Shown piece after piece: positions 25,803 to 34,331 of a stretch of DNA of 64,000 bases (position 1 is the stretch's first letter; each line of letters begins with the position of its first letter). A program made the translations under genes and the position numbers. Origin of the DNA: Mucilaginibacter lacusdianchii (lineage in GTDB: Bacteria; Bacteroidota; Bacteroidia; Sphingobacteriales; Sphingobacteriaceae); contig NZ_WSRW01000001.1 in assembly GCF_009770985.1 (NCBI RefSeq), forward strand, positions 434,001 through 498,000. The letters are read 5' to 3'. A model generated the notes under the pieces. The model did not search any database. It was given only the letters and a program-made list of their open reading frames with translations, and was not told the DNA's origin.

Positions 25803-27380
25803 ATGACCTCTACCCTAGAAAAACAGTTACCGCGTATAATTTTATATATTCTAAGTACCCTTACAGTTGTATTGGGTGTTATCAGTTATATGGGGCCGCC
25901 TGCCATTTTTCCCGACCCCAGCTGGGGCTTTCAAGTAATGCGCAGCATGGAGCGGGGTGGCGGTTTTAACTTATTGATTGGCCCGAGTGCCGAAGACGTT
26001 AGCAAAAACGCGGCAGAGTTTATCTCCTGGTGGTCGCCGGGGCAATATCTTGCACCTTACCTTTTTAAAACGCTTTTTCATACCAATACCGCGCAAGCTG
26101 CTGTAATTACTGTCACGGCATGCCAGTTATTGGGGATAGCAGGTTTTTATAACTTATTTAAAAAAGTTGGCTTCAGCCGGTTGATAGCAGCCATTAGCGT
26201 AGCGGTAATTGTTTGCCAACAGTATTTTTATATACCTTATTCATTTTATAATGGCGGCGAAGTGTTGTTATTTGCTTATGCCGGATGGTTTTTGTACGGT
26301 TGTTTAAGCTTCCGCAAAATAAATGTGGGCATGCTGCTATTTATCCTGTTATCGGGTTGGGCAGGCTTTTTCTGTAAATCTTCTATGATGTGGATTTATG
26401 CGTCTGGGTTGCTGTGCTTATGGATCAACCTGTCGTACTACGAAAAAAACTGGTGGCAATGGATCAGGAACGGCATTTGGATGGCTCCACCGGCTATATT
26501 ATCTGTTGCTGCCATTTACGTTTTTTATTTAAGTAAAGGCCAAACGCCTGCTTCTACCCATGCTGGTATACGCCTGGCTTGGGAAACTTTTGGTTTTCCG
26601 CTGGCCTCACCTCTTTTATCAGGTTTTTCGGTAGATGAATTAACACATGGTTTAATTTACCACCCTGATGGGCCCATGTTTTCATTACCGGTTACGTTAA
26701 TTATTATATGGGCGCTGGCTATCCTGAGCATCCTCGTGGTTGTAAAATTGATAAGAACGATACCGCAAAGACACTATACTATTTTGATTGCCGTTTTTTA
26801 TGTAGTATCTGTACTGTTTTTCAGCTATGCGTTTTTACGGCAACTGGCTATCTCATATGAAGGCAGGCACTTTCGTATTGTAGGCTTACTAATTATACCT
26901 GGCATCGTTTATCTGCTTAGCAATACCAAAGTTCTTTATAGGGCTGCCTTTGGTTTGATGATTGTCTTTATACTGGCGTTTAGTCTGAATAAGTTGAAAG
27001 ATGAATATGCGTACAACAAAGAAGAATCTGCACATGGCACATCGGGCCTCACACAGGGCTTTATTGACCAGCCTACATTAAACTACATTATGCAACTAGA
27101 CAAGCAGCAGCGGAATGCCACGTTTGTATTTGTAAGTGCCGACCTTGGATTGGAAATCAACAACAATCGCATCATCACCATTGAACCCATAGGCCACGAC
27201 GTAAAAATTGATTATTATGATTATTTACATGAAGGCCACGCAGGACCACTATATATTGTACTGCCATCGGATTATGAAGAGCAAGGCCGCGATAAATTTA
27301 TCATGAAATGCTTTCCTGGCTACAAAAATTTCAAAACAACCGCGCTGACGGAAGATTACACTATATATTCGGCACAATAA
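25803..27380 (+). CDS. Polytopic membrane protein, possibly GT-C glycosyltransferase-like
   Basis: A 525-residue inner-membrane protein with about ten to eleven hydrophobic helices and a roughly 90-residue soluble C-terminal region. After the first helix comes a long periplasmic-looking loop with PDPSWGFQVMRSMERGGGFN and WWSPGQYLAPYL. This topology resembles GT-C-fold lipid-linked sugar transferases of the ArnT/PMT sort, but the expected Asp/Glu dyad in the first loop is not clearly present and I cannot assign it. The start is taken after the probable promoter. Monocistronic, ending at a terminator shared with obgE. Confidence 0.75.
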   Translation: MTSTLEKQLPRIILYILSTLTVVLGVISYMGPPAIFPDPSWGFQVMRSMERGGGFNLLIGPSAEDVSKNAAEFISWWSPGQYLAPYLFKTLFHTNTAQAAVITVTACQLLGIAGFYNLFKKVGFSRLIAAISVAVIVCQQYFYIPYSFYNGGEVLLFAYAGWFLYGCLSFRKINVGMLLFILLSGWAGFFCKSSMMWIYASGLLCLWINLSYYEKNWWQWIRNGIWMAPPAILSVAAIYVFYLSKGQTPASTHAGIRLAWETFGFPLASPLLSGFSVDELTHGLIYHPDGPMFSLPVTLIIIWALAILSILVVVKLIRTIPQRHYTILIAVFYVVSVLFFSYAFLRQLAISYEGRHFRIVGLLIIPGIVYLLSNTKVLYRAAFGLMIVFILAFSLNKLKDEYAYNKEESAHGTSGLTQGFIDQPTLNYIMQLDKQQRNATFVFVSADLGLEINNNRIITIEPIGHDVKIDYYDYLHEGHAGPLYIVLPSDYEEQGRDKFIMKCFPGYKNFKTTALTEDYTIYSAQ

Positions 27381-27382
27381 CT

Positions 27383-27420
27383 AACAAAAAAGAGACACTT
27401 ATCAGTGTCTCTTTTTTGTT
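27383..27420. terminator. Bidirectional intrinsic terminator
   Basis: A perfect 17-bp stem (AACAAAAAAGAGACACT with its complement) closes a 4-nt loop between convergent genes; its last bases overlap the obgE stop codon. Confidence 0.9.
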
Positions 27421-28417
27421 ATCGGTTAATCTCTTTCCACAATAAATCTTTTAGAGCATCTATTCCCTGCTGGGCGACAGATGAAATAAATACAGCCGGA
27501 ATATCGGGCGGCAACTCCTGTTTCATTTCCTGTTTCAATTCATCGTCCAGCAAATCACTTTTGGTGATGGCCAGTACACGGGGCTTGTGAATCAGTTCGG
27601 GATTATACACTTCTAACTCGTTCAGTAAAATTTTATATTCCTCCGTAATGCTACGATTAGTATCGGCAGGTATCATAAAAAGCAAAACTGAATTACGCTC
27701 AATGTGACGCAAAAACCTAAATCCTAACCCTTTGCCTTGCGACGCACCTTCGATAATGCCTGGAATATCGGCCATTACAAACGATTTGTTATCACGATAT
27801 GCCACAATACCTAAATTAGGCACAATAGTGGTAAACGCATAATCGGCAATTTCGGGTTTAGCGGCTGATACTACTGATAGCAAAGTAGACTTACCAGCAT
27901 TCGGGAAACCTACCAAGCCCACATCAGCCAGTAATTTCAATTCTAATATATTCCAAACCTCTTGACCAGATTCACCAGGCTGCGCAAAGCGCGGGGTTTG
28001 CTGCGTGGCCGATTTAAAATGCCAGTTGCCTAAGCCGCCACGGCCGCCACTGGTTAATACCTTAGTTTCGCCATCGTGGGTAATTTCAAAAATCACCTCG
28101 CCGGTTTCGGCATCTTTGGCTATAGTACCTAAGGGCACTTCCAATATTTCATCACGACCGGTTTTGCCGCTACGCAGGGCGCTGCCACCCGAATCACCAT
28201 CACCGGCAATAACGTGCTTGCGATATTTAAGGTGCAGCAAGGTCCACAATTGGGCGTTACCTTTCACAATAACATGACCGCCACGGCCGCCATCGCCACC
28301 ATCAGGACCACCTTTTGCTGTATGTTTATCGCGATGCAAATGCGCAGATCCTGCCCCACCTTTTCCCGACCGGCAGCAAATTTTTACGTAATCAACAAAA
28401 TTGGAACCTTGAGACAT
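27419..28417 (-). CDS. obgE: GTPase ObgE/CgtA
   Basis: Obg is an essential GTPase associated with the 50S ribosomal subunit and stress signalling. The 332-residue protein has the glycine-rich Obg fold (about 1-158, with the [12 protein letters not shown] run near 36-47). The G domain follows: G1 GFPNAGKST (170-178), G3 DIPG (217-220), G4 ITKSD, and G5 near ISSVAQQG. It lacks the C-terminal OCT domain, like many Gram-negative Obg proteins. adk is upstream on the same strand with a 155-bp spacer containing inverted repeats. Confidence 0.96.
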   Translation of the reverse strand: MSQGSNFVDYVKICCRSGKGGAGSAHLHRDKHTAKGGPDGGDGGRGGHVIVKGNAQLWTLLHLKYRKHVIAGDGDSGGSALRSGKTGRDEILEVPLGTIAKDAETGEVIFEITHDGETKVLTSGGRGGLGNWHFKSATQQTPRFAQPGESGQEVWNILELKLLADVGLVGFPNAGKSTLLSVVSAAKPEIADYAFTTIVPNLGIVAYRDNKSFVMADIPGIIEGASQGKGLGFRFLRHIERNSVLLFMIPADTNRSITEEYKILLNELEVYNPELIHKPRVLAITKSDLLDDELKQEMKQELPPDIPAVFISSVAQQGIDALKDLLWKEINR

Positions 28418-28499
28418 TTCTTTTTTCTATTTCGGATTTCGAATTTTCAAATTCGAATTCTGTAAGTTATTGTATTTCTGTTACCCGTATAAAACAACA

Positions 28500-28545
28500 A
28501 TTTCGGATTTAAACAGTTCTGTAAAGCCCTGCTTAAATCCGAAAT
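28500..28545. repeat. 13-bp inverted repeat in the adk-obgE spacer
   Basis: ATTTCGGATTTAA and its perfect complement are separated by 20 nt. The same TTTCGGATTT sequence recurs about 70 bp away, near 28430, beside the palindrome GAATTTTCAAATTC. It may be a weak terminator or a dispersed intergenic repeat. Confidence 0.6.
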
Positions 28546-28572
28546 CGAAAAAACCCGATACTCGAATTATAA

Positions 28573-29145
28573 TTAATATTTATCTACAACAGCACCAATA
28601 GCGGCAAAAATCTCATCGATGGAGCCTATACCGTTAATGCTGGTAAATTTATCCTGGCCTTTATAAAAATCGGCTACAGGTGCAGTTTTTTCGTTGTATT
28701 CGCGGATGCGTTTGCGGATAACCTCCGGGTTAGCATCATCCGGTCTGCCAGAATCTTTACCACGAAGTAATAAGCGGCTTTCCAGCTCTGCATCATTAAC
28801 CTCTAAAGCAATCATGCCCGAAATAGCGGTGTTTTTACTTTGTAACAGCGTATCCAGTGCAGTTGCTTGTGCTACCGTGCGTGGAAAACCGTCAAAAATA
28901 AAACCTTTAGCTACAGGATTCGCATCCAGCTTATTGCTAATCATGCCAATTACTACTTCATCAGGAACTAACAAACCTTGATCCATCAGCTTTTTAGCTT
29001 CGAGGCCTAATGTGGTACCTTGTGCTATTTCGTTGCGCAGTAAATCGCCGGTTGAAAGGTGAATTAATCCGTACTTTTCGATTAGGTTTTGAGATTGAGT
29101 ACCTTTCCCTGCTCCGGGAGGACCAAACAATACTAAATTCAGCAT
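28573..29145 (-). CDS. adk: Adenylate kinase (short form)
   Basis: Adk equilibrates ATP plus AMP with two ADP. The 190-residue protein has the P-loop GPPGAGKGTQ (8-17), the AMP-site segment HLSTGDLLRNEI, the GFPRTVAQA motif, and a short LID around RGKDSGRPDD. The short LID contrasts with the 214-residue E. coli enzyme and lacks the zinc-binding cysteines of Gram-positive forms. It lies just downstream of tRNA-Arg on the same strand, separated by a hairpin. Confidence 0.96.
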   Translation of the reverse strand: MLNLVLFGPPGAGKGTQSQNLIEKYGLIHLSTGDLLRNEIAQGTTLGLEAKKLMDQGLLVPDEVVIGMISNKLDANPVAKGFIFDGFPRTVAQATALDTLLQSKNTAISGMIALEVNDAELESRLLLRGKDSGRPDDANPEVIRKRIREYNEKTAPVADFYKGQDKFTSINGIGSIDEIFAAIGAVVDKY

Positions 29146-29164
29146 CCTTTGATTTTAAATTTAA

Positions 29165-29197
29165 AAAGCCTTTCTGTTTGTATCACGGAAAGGCTTT
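29165..29197 (-). terminator. Terminator after tRNA-Arg
   Basis: A 10-bp stem (AAAGCCTTTC with GAAAGGCTTT) with a 13-nt loop lies 15 bp downstream of the tRNA 3-prime end on the minus strand and is followed by TTTAAATTT. Confidence 0.7.
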
Positions 29198-29212
29198 ATA
29201 TTTGATTTTTTG

Positions 29213-29286
29213 TGGACTTGAAGGGAGTCGAACCCCTAACCTTCTGATCCGTAGTCAGATGCTCTATCCAATTGAGCTACAAGTCC
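29213..29286 (-). tRNA. tRNA-Arg, anticodon ACG
   Basis: The 74-nt minus-strand sequence folds as a cloverleaf. The acceptor stem is GGACTTG with CAAGTCC, the D arm starts AGCTCAATTGGAT, and the anticodon arm has loop CTACGGA (anticodon ACG, reading CGN after A-to-I editing by TadA). The T arm carries GGTTCGACTCC. The discriminator base is A. The CCA end is not encoded; the sequence continues CAAA. Confidence 0.97.
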
Positions 29287-29302
29287 TCTCTGAAACGGAG
29301 TG

Positions 29303-29333
29303 CAAATATAGTCACATTCTGTACACTCGCAAA
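29303..29333 (-). promoter_or_regulatory. Promoter of tRNA-Arg
   Basis: The minus strand shows TTTG, 19 bp, then TATATTTG: a complete match to the Bacteroidota -33/-7 consensus. The -7 box ends 16 bp before the mature tRNA. This is the best promoter in the window. Confidence 0.85.
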
Positions 29334-29463
29334 TACTTTTTTAAATAAAGTTGCAGTTTTTGACAAAAGATGTGATTAAGTGATTGAGTTACTGGACGAT
29401 TAATTTTTAAAAAAAATTCAGCCAAGTGACATCATACTCACTTTAACACTCTCTAAACAAAAA

Positions 29464-29557
29464 AATGTCATCTCGAACGCTAAGGAAAAATCTTTTAAGA
29501 GCGATTGATTAACCGTTTGCTCCTAAAAGATCTCTCACTGGCGTTCGAGATGACATT
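29464..29557. repeat. Palindromic element, TGTCATYTCGAACG family, copy 1
   Basis: 94 bp. The outer 17 bp, AATGTCATCTCGAACGC, are perfectly inverted at the right end, and the inner arms pair imperfectly through the shared ATCTTTTA. No ORF. It lies between the tRNA and the S8 protease gene. Copies 2 and 3 are at 43830 and 61726. Confidence 0.9.
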
Positions 29558-29581
29558 CTTGCTATTGAAAATCAACTGCAA

Positions 29582-31177
29582 CTAGTAAGTAGCAGCCAGT
29601 TTTAATGCATTGTAGGTATTAACAATACCACCGGTTTTGCACAGTTCAGTAAAAGCAACTTCCCTTTCGGCCTGTCCTTCTTTTAAGGTAACGGTATGGT
29701 CAACTTTTACTACCGATTTTAAGATGATCTCTTTAACCTGCATAGCGTTTAGTTTAGGATAGTATGAACGGATCAGCGCAGCCAAACCAGCTACCACCGG
29801 TGATGCCATACTGGTGCCGCTGTTTTGCTGGTATTTAGAACCTGGCACGGTAGAATTAATATCCACGCCCGGCGCAAACACATCTACCATGGTTTTACCG
29901 TAATTAGAAAAAGATGCTTTCAGCGTTTTATCATCCAGCGGACCTGATGCGCCAACTTCAATCCAGGCGGTGGCTTTTGTACCGTCTAAATATTTAGGCG
30001 TTGGAAAGTTGGTCTCTACTTCTAAATTCAGGTTATCATTGCCGGCAGCATGCACCAATAGCACATCTTTACTAATAGCGTATTTTATTGCTTCGTCTAC
30101 CACTTTTTTGTCCCAAGAGTATCCTTTGCCAAAACTCATATTAACCACCTTGGCACCGTTATCAGCGGCGTAACGAATAGCATTGGCTACGTCTTTATCA
30201 CGCTCGTCGCCATCAGGCACGGTACGTACCGACATGATAACTACATTATTAGCGACACCCTTAATACCTAAATTATTATCGCGCACAGCACCAATAATAC
30301 CCGCCACGTGCGACCCATGATCTGCATCCGGACCAGCCACATCGGCGTTGCCATAATTGCGCTCGCTGCTGTTGGCATAGTTATCACCTACAATAGGTCG
30401 CGGATCAAAATCAATGTTATAATGATATTTGGCTTGTGCTTCGTAGTGTTCAAAACCGTCGTCGATAGCCTGTTTCTTTAAATCCTTAAAATCTTTAAAC
30501 TGTGGCAGCAATTGCGATACTACAGCAACAACACGTGTTTCGGCATCACCGGCAGGCTCAAATTTTTGAAAATCGGCCAGCGTTGGGTTTTGATTGCCCA
30601 TCTTAGTCAGCACGCTTTCCAGCACTTGTTTAAAACCACCTATACCCTGCAGGCTTTGCTCGGCTTGCATACGCTTGGTAGCTACCTCTTGCTTCGCTCT
30701 TTGATATTGGCGGAATTGAACTAAGTCCTGACCCGACAACTTGGTAGAATCTGCACTGGCAAATTTAGTTTGATATGCCCGCACTACACGGGTTGCTTCT
30801 ACGTTATCCCAATGCACATCGCCTTTAGCGCCGCCTATAAAGTCCCAACCATGCAGGTCATCTATATAACCGTTTTTGTCGTTGTCTTTATTATCGCCGG
30901 CTTTCTCTTTCGGATTATTCCATATCACTTGCTTTAAATCTTCGTGGTTAATATCCACACCACCGTCTATTACAGCTACCAGTACAGGTTTCGATTTTTT
31001 GCCTTTCAGCAGTTCGGCATATGCTTTTTCGGTACTGATACCAAAAGTGCTATCAGTTTTCAGATCCAGGTTTTGCCAGTTATCTTTTGGCTTAACCGGC
31101 GATTGCGCCTGTACACTTAGGGCCAGGCTTAATCCACCGGCCAACAGGAAACTTCTTAATAAGGAAGAACTATTCAT
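29582..31177 (-). CDS. Exported S8 (subtilisin-like) serine peptidase
   Basis: A 531-residue protease with a signal peptide (about 1-25, ending SVQAQ). The catalytic triad is visible: Asp71 in AVIDGGVD, His287 in DHGSHVAG, and Ser456 in SGTSMASP, with the oxyanion Asn380 in HAAGND. Between Asp and His there is an unusually long, mostly helical and charged insertion (about 115-260), so the enzyme is not a minimal subtilisin. It has no C-terminal sorting domain. It probably acts in the periplasm or outside the cell, with unknown substrates. Monocistronic: a palindromic repeat lies downstream and a terminator upstream. Confidence 0.94.
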   Translation of the reverse strand: MNSSSLLRSFLLAGGLSLALSVQAQSPVKPKDNWQNLDLKTDSTFGISTEKAYAELLKGKKSKPVLVAVIDGGVDINHEDLKQVIWNNPKEKAGDNKDNDKNGYIDDLHGWDFIGGAKGDVHWDNVEATRVVRAYQTKFASADSTKLSGQDLVQFRQYQRAKQEVATKRMQAEQSLQGIGGFKQVLESVLTKMGNQNPTLADFQKFEPAGDAETRVVAVVSQLLPQFKDFKDLKKQAIDDGFEHYEAQAKYHYNIDFDPRPIVGDNYANSSERNYGNADVAGPDADHGSHVAGIIGAVRDNNLGIKGVANNVVIMSVRTVPDGDERDKDVANAIRYAADNGAKVVNMSFGKGYSWDKKVVDEAIKYAISKDVLLVHAAGNDNLNLEVETNFPTPKYLDGTKATAWIEVGASGPLDDKTLKASFSNYGKTMVDVFAPGVDINSTVPGSKYQQNSGTSMASPVVAGLAALIRSYYPKLNAMQVKEIILKSVVKVDHTVTLKEGQAEREVAFTELCKTGGIVNTYNALKLAATY

Positions 31178-31239
31178 TTAACTAAATTTAACTTTAAGCT
31201 ATGTTTTTCAATGATAAGGAAAGCTTTTTAAATAAAAAA

Positions 31240-31281
31240 AGCATCATTCGCTTTACAATTGTACTGTAAACGAATGATGCT
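31240..31281 (-). terminator. Intrinsic terminator of the peroxiredoxin gene
   Basis: An 11-bp perfect stem (AGCATCATTCG with its complement), extended by weaker inner pairing, is followed on the minus strand by a run of seven T. Confidence 0.88.
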
Positions 31282-31305
31282 GCAAAATTGGTATATAATA
31301 TCTGC

Positions 31306-31767
31306 TTATTTTAATAAAGCTTCAATAGCTTCAAAGTTTGGCAAATCACCAGCCGATTCCAGCACTTCTGCATAAATTACTTGTTGGTTTTCATCAATTA
31401 CAAAAGCTGCACGTTTAGATACGCCTTTTAAACCAAAAACAAACTCATCATACAAAGCACCATAAGCGGCTGATACTTCTTTGTTAAAATCAGATAAAAC
31501 AGGAAATTGATAATTATTTTCTTCTTTAAATTTAGCTAATGTAAAAGGCGAATCAACTGAAATGCCTAATACTTGCGCGTTTACGCCTTCATAGTAACCA
31601 AAATGATCGCGCACGGTACACAATTGGATGGTACAAACACTGGTAAAAGCTAGCGGAAAAAAGTGCAATACTACTTTTTGTCCTTTAAAATCAGCTAATG
31701 AAACTGTTTTCAGGTTAGACGCTACCAAAGTAAATTGCGGGGCCGGTTGGCCGGGTTGAACTGACAT
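31306..31767 (-). CDS. Thioredoxin-dependent peroxiredoxin, Bcp/AhpC-TSA family
   Basis: A 153-residue cytoplasmic peroxiredoxin that reduces peroxides at the expense of thioredoxin. The peroxidatic cysteine is Cys45 in PLAFTSVCT (PxxxTxxC-type loop), and Cys50 five residues on is placed like the resolving cysteine of E. coli Bcp, suggesting an atypical two-Cys mechanism. The C-terminal VIDENQQVIYAEV segment is also typical. It is divergent from the quinone oxidoreductase gene, which could mean shared redox control, though no operator was recognised. Confidence 0.92.
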   Translation of the reverse strand: MSVQPGQPAPQFTLVASNLKTVSLADFKGQKVVLHFFPLAFTSVCTIQLCTVRDHFGYYEGVNAQVLGISVDSPFTLAKFKEENNYQFPVLSDFNKEVSAAYGALYDEFVFGLKGVSKRAAFVIDENQQVIYAEVLESAGDLPNFEAIEALLK

Positions 31768-31909
31768 AGTTTAAATTTTTTTCAAATGAAGCATTTATTC
31801 TGCGAATGCTGTAGCAAGATGATAAATTTTGACACTTTGGCTAACATTTACTTTAGCGATTTAAACATATACTTAATGCGGTAGTTATGTAGTACTAAAT
31901 GGTATTTGA

Positions 31910-32896
31910 ATGAAAGCTATTGTGATTACCCAACCCGGCGAACCTGATGTTTTACAACTGGCAGACCGGCCCGAGCCTATACTCCAACCGCATGAGGTAT
32001 TAATTAAAGTTGCAGCGGCCGGTATAAACCGCCCCGACGTTGCACAGCGGAAAGGCGCTTATCCACCACCGCCAGATGCGCCGCAGGATATACCAGGTTT
32101 GGAAGTAGCCGGCACTATAACAGCCGTGGGCGATGCCGTTGCACAATGGAAAGTTGGCGACACCGTTTGTGCACTGGTAAGCGGCGGTGGTTATGCCGAG
32201 TATTGTACCGCGCCCGAAGGCCAATGCCTGCCTGTTCCGCAAGGTTTATCCATGATTGAAGCCGCATCATTACCCGAAACTTTTTTTACCGTTTGGAGCA
32301 ACGTTTTTGACCGGGTCCATTTGCAGCATGGCGAAACTTTATTAATACATGGCGGCAGCAGCGGTATTGGCGTAACAACTATACAAATGGCTAAAGCCTG
32401 GGGCTGCACTGTTTATGTAACCGCCGGCTCAGACGATAAATGCCATTTTTGTGAAGAGCTTGGTGCCGCTAAAGCGATTAATTATAAAACGGAAAACTTT
32501 GCAGATGAAATTAAACAGCTTACAGCAGGCAAAGGTGTTGATGTGATACTAGATATGATTGGCGGCGATTATACCCCAAACAACTTGCAAGCTTTGGCCG
32601 GGGATGGCCGACTGGTAATGATTAACACCATGAAGGGCAAAGATGCACAGGTTGATCTGTCGTTGGTGATGCGTAAGCGGCTAACATTAACGGGCTCTAC
32701 CCTACGCCCGCGCGATACCCTTTTTAAATCGGCCATAGCTTCGGCCCTTAGGCAGCACATCTGGCCGTTTTTAGAAAGCGGCAAAATTAAGCCTGTTATC
32801 CATCAGGTGTTTCCGGCAGAAGAAGCGGCTAAAGCTCATGAGTTGATGGAAAGCAGCTCGCATATGGGTAAGATAGTTTTGCAATTTCTAGCTTAA
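31910..32896 (+). CDS. NAD(P)H quinone oxidoreductase, zinc-independent MDR family
   Basis: A 328-residue medium-chain dehydrogenase/reductase of the quinone oxidoreductase (Qor/PIG3) subgroup. The N-terminal GroES-like domain includes GINRPDVAQRKGAYPPPP and GLEVAGTITAVGDAV, and the NADPH-binding loop is HGGSSGIGVTTIQ (about 144-156). The structural and catalytic zinc cysteines of alcohol dehydrogenases are missing, consistent with the subgroup. The RPRDTLFKSAIA segment fits PIG3-like proteins. The likely role is quinone reduction under oxidative stress. Monocistronic. Confidence 0.92.
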   Translation: MKAIVITQPGEPDVLQLADRPEPILQPHEVLIKVAAAGINRPDVAQRKGAYPPPPDAPQDIPGLEVAGTITAVGDAVAQWKVGDTVCALVSGGGYAEYCTAPEGQCLPVPQGLSMIEAASLPETFFTVWSNVFDRVHLQHGETLLIHGGSSGIGVTTIQMAKAWGCTVYVTAGSDDKCHFCEELGAAKAINYKTENFADEIKQLTAGKGVDVILDMIGGDYTPNNLQALAGDGRLVMINTMKGKDAQVDLSLVMRKRLTLTGSTLRPRDTLFKSAIASALRQHIWPFLESGKIKPVIHQVFPAEEAAKAHELMESSSHMGKIVLQFLA

Positions 32897-32910
32897 TTAT
32901 ATATCAAAAC

Positions 32911-32944
32911 AAAAGCCCTTGACCAACGAAGGTCAAGGGCTTTT
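32911..32944. terminator. Bidirectional intrinsic terminator
   Basis: A 14-bp stem (AAAAGCCCTTGACC with its complement) and 6-nt loop separate two convergent genes, with T or A tracts on both sides. Confidence 0.9.
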
Positions 32945-32964
32945 TAATATAAATGAGTTGTTGC

Positions 32965-34314
32965 TTATGGTAATTTTACACCACGATAAGCTGCCACATT
33001 AGCCAATGGGATATTAGAACCGTACTGAGCGTTGATAGCTTTGATAAACTCATTAGCCACCACCGCGTAGCCTCTTGGCGTTAGGTGTATACCATCTAAC
33101 GAGAATATACCACCGCTAATAAAATCAGAGGTTAGGTTAATTCCGTCTACCGTCAAACCGTTTTTCTTGATGTTATTTAGAACGGCATATATATCTACAA
33201 CAGCCAAACCTTTAGATGATGCTACAGATTTAATAGTGTTGTTATAAGAGATTACGTAATCCTGAGTCATCGCCACTTCATTGGCATCCAGCACATATTG
33301 GTTTTCAATAGGCGTGTACTGGGTTAAACCGTAAGGCAGGTTACCATAAGGTGTAGCAACCGGCTGACCAATTTTACTGGTTGGGAAAGTTAAAACCACC
33401 AAATCGGCACTGGTAGCCGGACGGGCGGCGTAAGTTGTACCGACAGCATCGGCATTAACTTTAGCGTTAACAAATAGTGCTTGTGCAGCTGGACTAGCTT
33501 TTTTTACACTGGCCAGTATAGCGTTAATAGTAACAGTATTGAAATAAGGAATAGCCGTTACATCAGGAATGGTAGCTACTGCACCTTTTTGACCGGCAAG
33601 CGTAAGTTTGTTAATAACCTGGTTATACAAGGCGCTGAATGTACCCTTATCGGTCAGTACATCACCCACACCACCCGAAGTTGCATAACCCAAAGCATCG
33701 TTATTACCTAGCCAGTTAGAAAAGAAAGTAAACGGTTTGGAGGTTACAAAATCTAGGTAGCTGGTGTTATTGCTTGGCGCATTACCGGGCAGCATGCGCT
33801 CAAAGTAACCATTCAAATTACCATATGATGGCAAGGTTGAAGTTAACAACTTAATACCCGGAACACCATAGTTGTTGATATCACCAGCATATTTAGTGTA
33901 CAGTGTAACTTTTAATGTAGTGGTTGCGCTGGTAGGTACAGTAATCTGTCCTCTTATGGCAACGTTATCAGTTACGTTTGCGGTAACCGGCGTACCATCG
34001 GCACTGATACTTTTCAGCATCAAATACCCTGATCCGTTGGCTTGAGCTTCGCTAAACAGCGGTTGTACAAAAGCACCGCCGCCAATCTTTTGCATTTGCT
34101 GCGCTATGATGGCTGGGAAAGAGTTCAACTGACCCTCGCGGTACAAGCCCCCATCGGCAAAGCCAGATGTTAACGAGTTACCTACAGAAATGTACCTCGA
34201 AAAATCGGCCGAACCTTGGGTGGCAGCCGGTGTATTAATTTCGGGCTTGCATGCAGCCAAACCCATCACCCCTGCCGTAAGCAGGAAAATATTTTTTAAT
34301 TGATTCATCTTCAT
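32965..34314 (-). CDS. SGNH/GDSL hydrolase family lipoprotein
   Basis: A 449-residue lipoprotein (lipobox GLAAC, Cys22) of the SGNH hydrolase type, expected to be an esterase or lipase on the envelope. Block I is GNSLTSG (Ser47 the likely nucleophile, with Asn replacing the usual Asp of GDSL), and block V is DGIHLTPRGY near residue 417, supplying Asp and His. A long insertion between the blocks is Thr/Ala/Val rich. It is 17 bp downstream of the FadL-like gene, so the pair probably handles long-chain lipid or hydrophobic substrates: transport through the outer membrane and hydrolysis. Confidence 0.88.
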   Translation of the reverse strand: MKMNQLKNIFLLTAGVMGLAACKPEINTPAATQGSADFSRYISVGNSLTSGFADGGLYREGQLNSFPAIIAQQMQKIGGGAFVQPLFSEAQANGSGYLMLKSISADGTPVTANVTDNVAIRGQITVPTSATTTLKVTLYTKYAGDINNYGVPGIKLLTSTLPSYGNLNGYFERMLPGNAPSNNTSYLDFVTSKPFTFFSNWLGNNDALGYATSGGVGDVLTDKGTFSALYNQVINKLTLAGQKGAVATIPDVTAIPYFNTVTINAILASVKKASPAAQALFVNAKVNADAVGTTYAARPATSADLVVLTFPTSKIGQPVATPYGNLPYGLTQYTPIENQYVLDANEVAMTQDYVISYNNTIKSVASSKGLAVVDIYAVLNNIKKNGLTVDGINLTSDFISGGIFSLDGIHLTPRGYAVVANEFIKAINAQYGSNIPLANVAAYRGVKLP

Positions 34315-34331
34315 CTAATGCTTTACAAATA

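Noticed and set aside
29464..29557. Palindrome as the terminator of the S8 protease gene
   Set aside because: It is 24 bp after the protease stop and could terminate, but the near-identical palindromes inside two operons without terminator function argue for a dispersed element first.
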